Shown: positions 43,535 to 55,142 of the stretch, piece after piece
Layout of the letters: each line of letters begins with the position of its first letter
Position numbering within the stretch: position 1 is the first letter of the stretch
Assembly: GCA_949316235.1 (NCBI GenBank)
Contig: OX438743.1
Coordinates: forward strand, 31,155,242 to 31,219,241
Source: Oegoconia quadripuncta
Taxonomy: Eukaryota > Arthropoda > Insecta > Lepidoptera > Autostichidae
DNA length: 64,000 nt
Direction: 5' to 3'
The notes under the pieces: model-generated
What the model saw: the letters and a program-made list of their open reading frames with translations, nothing else
What the model was told of the DNA's origin: nothing
The model's database searches: none
Made by a program: the position numbers and the translations under genes

Positions 43535-43800
43535 GCATATGTGTGTGGTTTGGGCAGCCAAAAAGAATAGAACCAACTCGTCTCTTCTCATGGGTGTCGT
43601 AAAAGGCGACTAAGGCACTATTTATATAAAACATCTACAACATCTACAACACTATAAAACATCTATAGATTTGCTCGTTTCAATAGCGATGGTCTTACCC
43701 GTGGGAATTTCTGTATATTTCGAAAAATTTAGTACACCCAAACTCTTTTGTTCCGATTGGGATAAATGCCGTAAAGTTATGTATGCCTGTTATAATGTCA
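43535..43800 (+). repeat. Dispersed repeat, GTGTGGTTTCGGCAC family
   Basis: GTGTGTGGTTTGGGCAGCC, AGAATAGAACCAACTCG, GTGTCGTAAAAGGCGACTAA and TTTCTGTATATTTCG match the 42480-42770 copy in order. A short internal triplication of ACATCTACAAC-like sequence is at 43629-43660. The 76-codon frame at 43671-43901 is the repeat. Confidence 0.7.
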
Positions 43801-44873
43801 TCCAAGCATACATAAAACTATTTGACATTACATATATTTATCAGGGTGACAAAAACTTTCTAAAAACGCAATGTACGGAATATCTAATAATTTTCACTTA
43901 ATATTTAAATAAACAAAATTCTTCACTAAAAATGAGATCCTAAATAAAATCATGGCTCGCATTCCTAATTCCACATACCTTTCTAGGTGGCGTGTCGTCC
44001 GAGAAGGGGCCATACCGCAAGTGAGGGGTGGTGCATGGGGGCCACCTCCCCTTGTCTGGAACCCCGGAGGTCCGCATTCCGCATGGTCATTCTTGGAGTC
44101 ATAATTTGCTGAACCACATGACATTCGGAGGAAATTTGTTTTTGTGAACGTGTTCTTTGGATGTAAGTGAAAATTCTATCGGGAAAACAGTAGAGGGTTG
44201 ACGTTTTCTTTTTCTCAACTATGCATTGTTTGAGTAAGAAATTGTTCATTTATAAAAAATGTTATTTCTATTGATAAAGGTCAAATATGTATTCACTTTG
44301 TAAATACCATTAATCTGTTGTGTAATAATAGATATGAATTTCCTATACGAACGTTTTCCAATTGGTAAAATTCTGATAAGAATTTGCAACCTAAATTAAA
44401 ATTAAATGTAAATTGTCGTGGATAACGAAGTTGGTTACACAACGACCTCCATTATCTACATATAAGATTATAAAACATAACTGTATTGAGTAGCTGTTAG
44501 TTGTCCTGAATAAAAAAAAAGTAACCGTATAAAAAAATCTTGTTAGTCAACAATGCTAATGTAGGCATATAATAATTAGTATTTCGAAAATTAATCAATT
44601 AAATCGGTTTAAGTGACAACTAAGAAAATCGATTGATTTCGATATATTTTTCCCCCCATTTACTGAGGCAAGTAATTTTTCCCGAGTATATGTATGAAAG
44701 TATGTATGTATGTATGTAGATTTCTATGTTACCTCCTGTAGCCTAAACGGCTTGATCTATTTCGAAATGCAAGATGTGGTACGATTCGTGAATGATCTCC
44801 AGAGTGTCATAGGATACATTTTATGGTAAAAAAATGGTATGGCGCCCGCCAAATGTTATCGGCTTTCTTTGAC
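43801..44873. other. No gene seen
   Basis: The GC-rich patch 43985-44100 gives overlapping 76- and 88-codon minus frames rich in P, G and H, not convincing as protein. The stretch 44640-44860 has a (GTAT)n run and a TAGGATACATTTTATGG block also seen inverted at about 34690. Confidence 0.4.
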
Positions 44874-45116
44874 GACCGATTGGTGTAGTAGATAATGACC
44901 CTATCAGCGAAACCAACGGTTGCGGGTTCGAATCCCGCGAGGGGTAAATGTTTGTGTGATAAATACGAATATTTATTCCCGAGTTTTGGATGTTTCTATA
45001 AATATTTATGTATGTTTATCCGTTATCTAGTATCCATAGCACAAGCTTTGCTTAGTTTGGGACTAGATGATTGGTGTAAGTGTCCGAAATATTTATTTAT
45101 ATATTTATTTATTATT
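44874..45116 (+). repeat. SINE A, full length
   Basis: Head GACCGATTGGTGTAGTAG, B box GGTTCGAATCC, body GTTTGTGTGATAAATACG, tail ATCCGTTATCTAGTATCC, GATTGGTGTAAGTGTCCG and (TTTA)n. Best reference copy in the window. The 103-codon frame at 44895-45206 is the repeat. Confidence 0.92.
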
Positions 45117-46522
45117 TGGTTTTTAATAACTTTAATAGTTATTAAAATAAAAGAAGCATTATTTTTTCGTAAACCATTACAAAAGACAATTTTCTGCAGA
45201 TTATGACTAAGTACAACTAAAAACATTAAGGAATACTCCCTTCTGTTCTATGATAATAGTATTACGGCTGAGGAATTTTGATGCTTACTATTCTGCATGG
45301 TCATTGCCATTTTCACAATTTCAGTCTCACCCTGTGTTAACTAAACGTGGAGTGAGATTCCTCCCTTTTATTTATTTTTAACATCTGGGTTTCCATTTTG
45401 CTATTAAAAGTATATCTGAAATTTTTTGATGAATATCGTCGTAACTTCGAGTATTTTTAATGTCAGATACTACATCGTTATTGTTACGGATATTTTTTAA
45501 TGGAAAATTTAATAAATTAGGTGAAAGATGTTAATGACGTCAGCGGTAGTCGGAATATTACATTATATATAGGTTTAAAATACTTGCCATTATACCTTAT
45601 ATATATTTTTATAAACAATTAAAGTACATACAAAGTCAAGTTTAGTGCAAGTGTGATTAGGGCAAATGATTATTTGAAGAAATTTTGAATACAATAGGGA
45701 GTAATAGGGCACTATAAAAAGCACATCTTCTAGAAGCACCAAGTGTATTATTTGGAATATTAATTTTAAAATTTATTAATTAAAATTTTAAAATGCAATC
45801 TTACTACACAAAAACGTTTGTTTTTTAATTTAATTGGATGCCAAATACCTATTATATTTATCGTTCAGACCGTTTAAAAATATTGGTTTCTGGATAGAGT
45901 TTTAAAGTCCATCTCCATATTATAAGAATGAAGATATGCGGAGTATGTGGGTCTACAGTTGATATTTTACGCGACTCGTTTTAAGAGGCAGTAACACATT
46001 AAACGAATAATTATCTGTCGGAATTACATAAGTTTTCACGACTATAATATAACGTTATCGTGCGTTTATGTCCGTGTATTGTGTATTTATTAACATAGCA
46101 GCATACATAGAAACAGTGTATTAGAAAATTGCGATTTAAACAATTTATTTTATTTTGTTTTATTTACGATACAATATGTTTGTAACAAAAATACAACACA
46201 TAAGCCAAAACAGTTTCCACTAATTAGTTATTTTATACCTTAACGTTTTTAATCTCAATTTTATATTTTACTTATTATACCAGAGACAAATGTAATATAA
46301 TATTTGCCGATTACAAAATTGTGGTTCATATAAATTAGCGAAAATCTATAGTCAAGGAACGCATAGGTAAAAAAAAACCCCTCAACAAACCTAATGATTT
46401 TTTAATTATGGTCGGTACGTAACTCAAATATTATTTATTAAATCGGATTTGGATATTAATAATATAAATTTTGCAACGCAACATTGTTTATCAGATTCTA
46501 ATTGACAAATTATATATATATA
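45117..46522. other. No gene seen
   Basis: AT-rich throughout, with an 11-bp-arm hairpin at 45121-45147 and a (TA)n run at 46510-46522. Confidence 0.5.
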
Positions 46523-46751
46523 TTTCTGTGTCGATTTTAATTTTCTATGTCGTTATGAGTGTCTGTACATAAACAACATCTGCACATAAAAATGGCGGTC
46601 GACATTCGACCAGTCCAATTTACAAAAAAAAATATAATTTTTGTGTCGCTATTACCTTCTTTAATTTTCTCTGTTGCTGTGCGTATCTGTACCTAAAGAA
46701 CAATTAACATCTACAATCAAAATGGCGGCCGACACTCGACCAGACTAATTT
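46523..46751. repeat. Diverged ~110-bp tandem duplication
   Basis: Copies at 46523-46621 and 46638-46751 share TGTGTCG, TTTAATTTTCT, TCTGTAC, AACATCT and a well-kept 3' part, AAAATGGCGG(T/C)CGACA(T/C)TCGACCAG. The 3' block is much better conserved than the rest. Confidence 0.75.
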
Positions 46752-47581
46752 CGCAGAAATCTCCAACCGTACCGTACTAAATCACCGTACCTATTATGTA
46801 CTTACAGAGGCCTCATCCGCACCGGCCTCCGTGGAAAGCCACTCCAGACTAATGTATAAATATTCTAAATATACGGAAATTTCGTACCCCTGACTTTGAA
46901 ATGATTATCTGTTCTAACTTTTATGACCGACCCGTTTTATTTTCTTCCTTAACATCTTTAAATAAGGTTGAAATAATTGTGGACCATGAATGGAGTTACG
47001 CCTTTTTAGTACGTTTTAGACAATCCTTACAATCCTTTCTGTTAAACTATTCTGTTTGAATAATTGCCGCATGGACCTGAAGGGTTAGAGCGCATATTCA
47101 TGCCCTGTCCTACCCATTGTGGTTAGACTAGGGCGTATGTACGTACATACGTATATGGTATGGTGTTGTTGCTGAAATACAATACTAACTTTTTCTATCT
47201 TTCTTTCGCATCTAAGTTGGAAGTTTGATTTCCAAAATGTCACGTCTATCCGATTCCATCCACAGAATCACCCTGTACTTTTTTTGGCCATTTTATATTA
47301 GTCACACTGCAGGAAGTATCCTGGAAGCTTAGTCTTACCACAAAGAATTTAAACAGGTGTTAAAACTTGTTTATCACTTGTTTTAAAAGTGTTACAATAA
47401 ATTTAAGTTTAACTCCCGTTCAATCTTAACATCAAGGTAAAACAGTGTTTATTTTTGAGTCTTACATCGAGGTGACATTTGTCGTAATCAAAACAATCGG
47501 GTTAATCAATGAATTTTTTTTATGACCTATGAAACCCGATTTTCATACTTTTCGAGGTCTGGATTAATGACCCCTCCGAAT
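46752..47581. other. No gene seen
   Basis: A short GC-rich spot at 46805-46850; otherwise AT-rich. Confidence 0.5.
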
Positions 47582-47679
47582 TACACCTAATGGGTATTAG
47601 GTGTAGTTCGTAGCTAATTTACGGTGCCACACCACAGTAATCAGGGTTGATTACTGTGGTGTGGCACCGTAAATTAGCT
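47582..47679. repeat. Twin perfect hairpins, one with 32-bp arms
   Basis: The first has 10-bp arms (47582-47591, 47596-47605). The second has 32-bp arms (47612-47643, 47648-47679) with no mismatch. Both have the loop GGGT. Six bases separate them. Confidence 0.95.
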
Positions 47680-47764
47680 GCCTATATTAGTAAAAAAAAA
47701 ATCAGTTTTAATCACAGTTTGATTATTATCAATTAATTACTTGTTAAATTAACTTTGTGGTGAA

Positions 47765-47905
47765 CAAATACCTTGGTTGTCTGGTAGAAATAGCGATAAG
47801 ACCGCCTGGTTGTACAATTATAATTTGATTGATTTGAAGCTATATTTAAGAAGTGTATTGTAGAATTTTGTGCAATAAAGTGTACTTGATTGATTGATTG
47901 ATAAC
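47765..47905 (+). repeat. LINE 3' tail
   Basis: TTGTCTGGTAGAAATAGCG, ATAAGACCGCCTGG and GTGCAATAAAGTG end in (TTGA)n, as at 3924-4060 (minus). Confidence 0.7.
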
Positions 47906-49179
47906 TTATATTTTAATTTGGAAACCTGACGAATTAGTTACTTACATTGGTTGTGTAAAGATTTTATAATGCTCATGCCGCTCTACAATTTTATAAGACA
48001 AAGGAAGTAACCATGAAGAAACCAAAATCACGTCCGAGACGAAACTACAAGTAGTTGGGTAACACTTAATGGTACTAGGGGTAATAATTGTAACGAATGG
48101 ACCCAAGTTTGTTTTGGCTACGGAACAGTCTAGCCTAGGGCCTCTCGGTTTAAGTTCACAACTGTCTCTGTTATAGGAAGATCAATTTATGGGGACGTTG
48201 TTGTAATTTTGGTAAATATGAGGTCCATAGATAGACATTTTACCATAATTAATGAAATTTAAAAATTGAACCACCAAAAATTGGCTAATTAACCGACGTC
48301 ACTAAGGTTCCCTTCACTTTGTGTGTATCATCAGATCTTCACAATATATATGGGACCACCCTGACAATATTCCATTTCGAACAAAAAAAGAGTTATCAAT
48401 ATCGATTAACGATTTATTTTATTTATTCATACAGAATCAATAGCATACTCAAAATACATTTATACAGTATTATATTACTAATTTTAAGCCAATTAGAGAT
48501 TCTTACTTCACATATGACATTAATTAATAAGTTTATTATGAGTGGGTGAAAAGCCTTAAAAACTATAGTTATCATGGTCAAACACAAATAATTTTATTTT
48601 ATTTTATTTTCTTGGGAAAACGAACAGCTGTTGAAAGAATAAAGTGTCAAATAAGATATTTAGTCAACATTTTAAGTTAGATAGTTAATAAATTGAAGTT
48701 CATATTATAAATTATAAATAAATGAATATGGAACTGAGTTAGATGTCAATATAAACCTTTGTCAGATTGAAATAAAATTGCAAGCTTGTAACAAATTAAT
48801 ATCAAAAATAAATAACGATTAAAGTATATATATAATATTATTAGATAAAATAAATATTGATGAAGATATCGCGCAACAAACAGAATATAGTCATAAGGTC
48901 TAAACCAGTTATAGGATTGGTCGAGCGGTGACCTAAGGGCATGGCTTATGACATGAGGGATGCTGTGTCTATAAAGATGAAATGAAACCGGTCAAGTTAA
49001 TGGTCAATTGGCCCATCGGGCAAGGGTGAAGGGTCAGAGAAGGGGATGCTGTGTCAATCATTTCAAAAAAATCTGGAATTATATATATCAAAAGTGAAAG
49101 GTTAAATTGTTTGAATGGGACTTCTTTACTCATAGCTAAAAAATAAAAGGGTGTTAAAGTGTTCTGATGAAAAGGGTAT
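47906..49179. other. No gene seen
   Basis: GGGATGCTGTGTC occurs twice (48958-48970 and 49043-49055). The 76-codon frame at 48319-48549 is AT-rich and unsupported. Confidence 0.45.
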
Positions 49180-49460
49180 GGGCCCTAATCCACGTGGATT
49201 GGTGGATTTATGTCAGAATTTACCACCTGACAGTCAGTATTCTTAAGCCACCACTGTAGGCCACCGATGTGGCATCACGACTGCCTTCGATTGAAAATAA
49301 CCGGGGCCAACTATTTAACTTGCCCTCCGAACCATGGAAACACTGGTATTAAAATGCCACTAGTGGTGCCATCCGAGGACCGACAGCGCCAGACATTGCT
49401 TAACTTCGCTAATGAATTAGACTGCGCGACGAGTGCTACTGCGCCACAAATCAACAAGTC
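49180..49460 (+). repeat. Dispersed repeat, ATTGCTTAACTTCGC family
   Basis: CGACTGCCTTCGATTGAAAA, AAATGCCACTAGTGGTGCC, AGACATTGCTTAACTTCG and ACGAGTGCTACTGCG match 8188-8625 in order. Confidence 0.6.
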
Positions 49461-49763
49461 ATAAGTCAACTGTTGTGTAAACATATTTTCTATATTTGTT
49501 TGTACAGCAATCCAGGCAGATAAATAAATGTAGTTGACTGTACCAATTAAGACGTTGAATTTCCTACCTTATTCTACTAATAATGACACAAAAGTTAGAA
49601 ACTCACCTGTAACGTAATTTAATTTGACAAATTAAAACAATGACGGTCAAAAAAATATTTTATATGTACAGTTCCTATGAATATTTTAAATGTCATAGTT
49701 GGTCGCTTATTACTAATAAACAAACTAAAAGTGAAGAAAATTAAGTGTAACAGCTAAATTCAA
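49461..49763. other. No gene seen
   Basis: AT-rich spacer. Confidence 0.5.
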
Positions 49764-49900
49764 TCAACCAATCAATCAATTTATTGCTTTCACATGGGTT
49801 TTTATGGTCTTAGGTTTACGTAATATTAGTATCACATGTGTACCCCTTAGGGTGTAGCAATAGAGAGAGATTGAGTCTTCATTGTTGCATGCAAATTTTT
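49764..49900 (-). repeat. LINE 3' tail, minus strand
   Basis: An (ATCA)n start, then TTTATTGCTTTCACATGG and GTCTTAGG. A second, more diverged copy with TTTATTGCTTTCCATGG and GGTCTTAA is at 50405-50500. The unit reads AGCAATAAA plus (TTGA)n on the minus strand. Confidence 0.5.
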
Positions 49901-50744
49901 ATTGTGTCATGGTCGACGAATTCTATTATTATCAATTCAATATTTATTAAATTAAATAGATATTTATCTATTTTTATTATCAATATATTAGATTATTAGA
50001 ATAGATTAAATTATACGAAATAATATATGTCATGCTATAAATTTTTATCATTTAGGAACTCATTTAAATTATAATAGGTATTTCTATTAAAAAGGATTTT
50101 ACTTGTTCTATAAATTATACTAAGTTATACTACCTGAGTTGTATTTCGTTATAATGTATCGGATTGTGTTATAATGAAATTGAAAAGAGACAAGACAAGC
50201 GGTCTATTACTGAGAACCGGCTACTGCTACCGTACTGAAACATTTAACAAAAATAACCATAATAACCCTGTAAAAGTTTAGGACAACCACCAACATCTTT
50301 AATAGGTTTCCTTCACCTATTCGAATTGAAGGTATTCTAAAAAAATAGGTTTTATTTATAACTTTAAACAAAAATATTTCTACTTATAAAAACTATTAAC
50401 TAAATAATCATAATCATTTATTGCTTTCCATGGTTACATAGGTCTTAATTTAAAAAAATGTGTACGGTACATGGAAACCCTGTTAGGGCACGTCAATATA
50501 AATGTATGTAATATAATGAGGTCGACTTAACTAAACATGTAATTCAATTTATTTTCTTTAAATTAAGTGCGTGTGATAAAATACAATGTACAACTTGACC
50601 AAATAACAATATTAGATATCAATTAATAATAATCGCCCACGGATTATAGCCTTCGAGTAACACAGCTGTGACATACAGACAGATATGACTATATTATACT
50701 CGACTATTCAACATTAAATATGACTCTAGAACATTTGTTCGTCA
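49901..50744. other. No gene; second LINE tail at 50405-50500 (minus)
   Basis: Very AT-rich. Apart from the tail described with 49764-49900, nothing is recognised. Confidence 0.5.
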
Positions 50745-50825
50745 TAAGGAGAATAGCACACATGTTCCAGGTCGTTGTCCCGCTGCAGGGTGCCCGGAAG
50801 GCTGGCCGCTCGCCACATTACTACA
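50745..50825 (-). pseudogene. LINE ORF C-terminal scrap
   Basis: The minus strand reads RAASLPGTLQRDNDLEHV, matching the LGTL ... DSDLEHVF end at 36340-36470. It also explains a 38-codon plus frame over the same bases. Confidence 0.5.
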
Positions 50826-52539
50826 AAGTAAAATGATAAAATTGACACCCACCAAATAATTTGTAGAGATGGGACGGGGTGCATATTCTGTAGCTGGATA
50901 TACTCATAACTATGACAATGAGTGTCTAAAACTTACTAATTGCATGCAAGCTGCCTTGATTTGCATCTGGTAAGCTAGACTGGAACTCTTCGTCTCACAT
51001 AATTAGCTATATACCATACTGTACCATGGACGTACGAGAACAATACTCCCAATTATATTTTGTTCAATGGAAATTAGTGGTGGTCCGTGGATTGGTGGCC
51101 ACTAGTGGCAATTTCATTGGCATATTAAACAATCGATTCCGGTTCTTTTCTATTCACAAATGTGAGGAATACGGGGGTGAATCACAGACAGTAGGGAAAA
51201 TAAAACAATTCGAAATTCAATTACTATGTGAATGATATGAATTTCGACATATAAACAAAGCCAAGCTTCTCCAAATCTAATTTACCTATAACTATCGTTA
51301 TTTACAACATAATCTTTAACAGATATTTATTGTATATATACGTACAATAATTAGCTTTTGCATGCGGTGGTTATCTTTATGTGATTGTCACATTTAAACT
51401 TAAGTTTCTTTCTTTTTTAATGTTACTATATTAAAGTAGACATCCGTTTATGAGCCTAAAATAATTAATCGGCGGTCTGTGGAGACTGCTTGAAAACACT
51501 GACTGTCAGAAAGTCCCTAGTCTGACATAAATACATCAATCCGCGCAAGGCCCACGTGGTTGACTATGTTCCATACCCTCTCCAGAGAAAGGAGGTTACA
51601 GCAGTGGGGTCTATTTGCACCTTCATAGTAAGATATACGAATACGAATTAATGTTTAATGTGCAAACATATTTTAATGCGTTTGGTGCACACTCTCTAAA
51701 CCTTTCAAAAACAGACTTGAGAACAATTAAAAATTATTTGATTAAATGTAAAGCCAACATCGATTAAACGTTGTCCATAGAGCTTGTCTTTGAAGAAAGT
51801 TTCACCCAAGTGAAAGAAAATATTTTTTTATGCAGACAACTAAACTTTACCGACATTTCAAACCTGCAATTCAAAAGAATCTAACCACTAATTGCACAAA
51901 AAGTGTAGAGTTTTCCTAATAGGTCATAAGTACCGCATAAAATGTCTGGATATTTTTCACAGTGCAGTGGCAGTGGCGAGCTAGACCGGTTGGGACCAGG
52001 GACGGATTGAACATGAGGATTTTCTTATTCCCTGTGACATAAATATCCAAGTGTTGCGACGTCCACATTGTCAAGAAGTCCAAATATCAAACGAGTTCTT
52101 TTCTTATCACTTTACATATATCTCTACATGATTAAGCTACATATACACCTATATAACTTATTGCCCTGGAAGAGTAGAATATTAGAAATTTAGCAATAAT
52201 AATTCTGCCATTTTATAATTATTTTTGGCAAAGACACTACTAAAAGATATACTTATGCCCGTATTTGCTTGCTTTTTTTGCAATATAAGGTAAATATTAT
52301 CTGTTATTGTGTGTTAACTTAAATCTATTAGTCATAAAGGCTGTGATGTAATGTCTTTGGCAGTTAGTGCACTACCACCGCTTCGGATGTGGATAACATC
52401 TGTGGGAAAAGTCACAGCATTTTTCTTCTTTTTATTCTATTTTTTAAAAAGCAATAAACGTAAGTAATTCAATATTACAATTTTTGGTCACCCCATAGGC
52501 ACGCGACGTAAACTGTTGGTGTTGAAAGAATAATTAAAT
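50826..52539. other. No gene; short dispersed-repeat traces
   Basis: The stretch 51055-51120 has a minus piece of the 8188-type repeat. The stretch 51500-51605 (CAAGGCCCACGTGGTTGAC, CCCTCTCCAGAGAAAGG) resembles the 3' half of a lepidopteran SINE or LINE end, with CGTGGTTGACTATG as in SINE D. The 69-codon frame at 51026-51235 is unsupported. Confidence 0.4.
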
Positions 52540-52870
52540 ACTTTTATTGACATTTTTATTCCTTTCTTATTTCTAATCAATCATACAAACTTCTCTAATT
52601 CCACAAATTAAACAGAAGTACCAAACTATTACATTCAAACTGGAACTTCTCCGAACTACCCCCAAAACCTCAGAACACTAGCAACTAACCAAACCGACAC
52701 CAACTTTCTTAACTCCAACAATTCATTCCCAAGTTCGGCCCTGCGCATTGGCCGAACGAACCCGTTCCCCGCGCCTCACTCCGCGCACCCCCCCGCCACC
52801 TCCCCAGTTTCCGAATTAATTGCAATCAAAAGGAAGGACACGAGTGTAGTCCACCCCTAACTTTGTGAGC
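52540..52870 (-). other. Possible solo LTR or GC-rich promoter region
   Basis: On the minus strand, GC-rich sequence (52730-52800, with an inverted pair GTTCGGCC/GGCCGAAC) is followed by AATAAAAATG and CAATAAAAG polyadenylation-like signals and then CAACACCAACA at about 52515-52525. This layout suits an LTR, but no target duplication was found. Read on the plus strand it could be promoter sequence ahead of 52880-53040. I cannot decide. Confidence 0.25.
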
Positions 52871-53097
52871 CATGTTGAAAATTTGCTCGACGACTGTGTT
52901 AGTGTGCGTACTTGTTTGCTAGTTGTTGTGTTCACCTATTGCTTGTGTGTGTGGCAGTCTGGTTCTATTGCGTATATCTGTGTCACAGTGTCTAGATCTG
53001 CAGTGAATTATGAAAGAGGCTTTTAGCGGTGCGTACAAATCATTTAAAAAAAATCAAAAATAACCAATATGAATGCTCTACTAAAAAGATTTTTGGT

Positions 53098-53210
53098 GAA
53101 CGATTGCTATAGTGGACAGAGATTTTGCCTTCGAAACCGATGATCGCCAGTTCGATTCCCGCTTGGGATATATGTTTGTGAGATGAACATGGATATTCAT
53201 ATTAATTCAA
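53098..53210 (+). repeat. Degenerate SINE A/B head and body
   Basis: GAACGATTGCTATAGTGG, B box AGTTCGATTCCCGC and ATGTTTGTGAGATGAACATG. Confidence 0.65.
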
Positions 53211-53394
53211 ATGAAGTATCGCGATGAAATTCCAAAAATAATATAAAAAAATAAAATAACAGATAATCAAAAGTAAATTGTTAAATGGCGCGGAGGTGTT
53301 CGTTTGTATGCATACATACATAAAGTATGTGTACTGTATACCTATAATATGTATTTCAGACGCTTATATATTTAATCCCAACCTAGGCAGTCTG

Positions 53395-53629
53395 TCTAAC
53401 TAATATTATAAATGTGAAAGTTTAGATGTTTGTTTGTTTATTTGTTTCTCGCTCAATCACGGCGAAACGGATGAACGGATTTGGATGAAATTTGGTATAT
53501 AGATAGAACAAACCCTGGATTGAAACATAGAATATTTTTTATTCCAATAAAGTGAGTAGTTCTCGCGGGATAAACAAATTTCCGCGATAAAGTTATTCTA
53601 CGCAGGCGAAGCCGCGGGCGGAAAGCTAG
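53395..53629 (+). mobile_element. Helitron-like non-autonomous element
   Basis: The 5' end is TCTAACTAATATTATAAATG. Inside are CGGCGAAACGGATGAACGG and GGATGAAATTTGGTATATAG. The 3' end GCCGCGGGCGGAAAGCTAG is followed by T. These are the start, GC-rich 3' stem and CTAG end of the small lepidopteran Helitron-like family (family knowledge). No terminal inverted repeats and no TSD, as expected for Helitrons. Confidence 0.8.
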
Positions 53630-53767
53630 TATCTAATAAAACCCTAAATTATTATTATATTGACAGCGGTACATTTGGCAGCTTACGGACACATGACGAT
53701 AGTAGGTAATCAATACCAAAGAAAAAAAATTACTTATGAAATAACGTCTAAAATCATCATACAATTA

Positions 53768-53890
53768 CGGTTCATTCAGAAGGCCAACTCCCCAGAGAAC
53801 GGGCAAGAAACTCAAGCGTTGCTCTTTTTATGTAAACACTTTTTACAATTGGTGTAAAAAAATATATACCTATTATTCGACTGAATATCG
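53768..53890 (-). repeat. LINE 3' UTR, minus strand
   Basis: GGCCAACTCCCCAGAG and GAAACTCAAGCGTTGCTC are the minus reading of the GAGTTTCTTG 3' UTR seen at 10850-10900. Confidence 0.55.
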
Positions 53891-54890
53891 CCGAGCGGGT
53901 TATGATACATTTGTATCTAATTTGTCTCTCATAATGAATGTTGATTGTAGATATTACATATTTGTTCAACGTTTCATATACCTACTTAGTAACAACCTTA
54001 AGGTTGACAGGAACAAATCAGCCCACATTTTTATTTTCTATACAAAAAATTAATGAGGTGCACAAATATTTCAACTTTCATATAAAACTTTCAACTTGAA
54101 CTTTGAATTGATTGACAATTACTTTAACTACGTAACAATCACCTAAACTTCCATCATCCTAATTTGACCTCACTTGAAACCATTTGCAAATATCAAGAAA
54201 GCATATACAACTCTCATATAGGATTCTGTGAAACTACATTAATATTTCAGGGCCCGGTCCCTAGCTGGGGTCCTTTCTAAACAGCCCTTGGTCTTCCAAA
54301 GTTATTCCAACTTTGTTCCGAGTTCGGAAGGCTTGCTCTGGGGGCGTAAAGATTATTCGCACACTGGTTTCGTGTAGTGCCTTATCTTTGTCTTAGTTTG
54401 TAATGGTAGATAGGTAAAATGTATGTGTGAGGTATAAATAACTAAATGTGTGTTCCAACACGTACACTGCACCCTGATTCTCGCACATTCGAAATTTCTC
54501 AGTCGATAGACATCAGCATGTCTATCTCTTGCATATGCGAGTATAAAACAATAAGATCTCGAGTGTGTCAGAATCAGGACCCTGCAAACTCTGGTGTTCA
54601 CTGCGCAAGCAGGGTTACGCATTTTACTTACCTACTCTGCCACTCACAAATCATAAGAGATTCTGAAAGTCTTGTTTTCGAAATTGCAACCAGTGGTAGG
54701 GAAGTTGTAGTCAGTTCTGATGTCTCGTTGTTGATTCCATTTAGAAGGTGTATTTGACAGATATTAGTGTGGTTAGATCTCGTAGCGCCAATAGTATATC
54801 AAAGGTGGTTTAATAATCAGTCAATTCCCTTTGTTATTTCAAAAATAGAACTTCTAGAATCTTTCTTCTGCTTAGCTGGTCAATAAATAA
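53891..54890. other. No gene seen
   Basis: A GC-richer patch at 54250-54350. Overlapping 89-codon minus and 103-codon plus frames at 54353-54757 are open in both directions and have no motifs. Confidence 0.45.
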
Positions 54891-55041
54891 ATAATAAATA
54901 TCCTTAAGACATACAGACAGCGCTATCTAGTTCCACACTAAACAACTATAGGCTTGTGTTGTGGATACCAGATGGTTAATATACTATACATAAATATGTA
55001 TTTTTTTGTAAATAAATGCTTATTATAAATGGCAAAAACAT
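54891..55041 (-). repeat. SINE B, minus strand, head missing
   Basis: AATATCCTTAAGACATAC, CAGCGCTATCTAGTTCCAC and GTTGTGGATACCAGATGG match the tail at 1241-1345. It stops in the body at AAAAACAT. Confidence 0.8.
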
Positions 55042-55139
55042 AAAATTCTTGAGGACCAGATTGCGGCCAGGCGTACGGCATTGTCTGCGGCATCGTAGAG
55101 GTCCTGTGGCTTACAAGTCTCAGGACACGCAGGGCATCT
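55023..55139 (-). pseudogene. Short Cys-rich coding-like frame, unrecognised
   Basis: A minus frame between a TAA (55142-55140) and a TAA (55025-55023) reads RCPACPETCKPQDLYDAADN then AVRLAAIWSS, before running into SINE B sequence. The composition is protein-like and unlike the surrounding DNA. It may be the tail of a retroelement protein joined to the truncated SINE. Family not recognised. Confidence 0.3.
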
Positions 55140-55142
55140 TTA

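Noticed and set aside
43894..44249. Overlapping 76- and 88-codon minus frames
   Set aside because: They arise from one short GC-rich patch, contradict each other in frame, and show low-complexity P/G/H-rich translation.
44895..45206. 103-codon plus frame
   Set aside because: It is SINE A read through; the same peptide pieces occur at other SINE copies.
47582..47679. Twin hairpins as a CRISPR repeat pair or a microRNA gene
   Set aside because: No spacer-repeat array exists, this is a eukaryotic window, and perfect long arms with 4-nt loops are unlike typical microRNA precursors; left as a structural finding.
50698..50825. 38-codon plus ORF starting MTLEHLFVIRR
   Set aside because: The opposite strand over the same bases matches a LINE C-terminus seen elsewhere (DNDLEHV), which explains the good composition.
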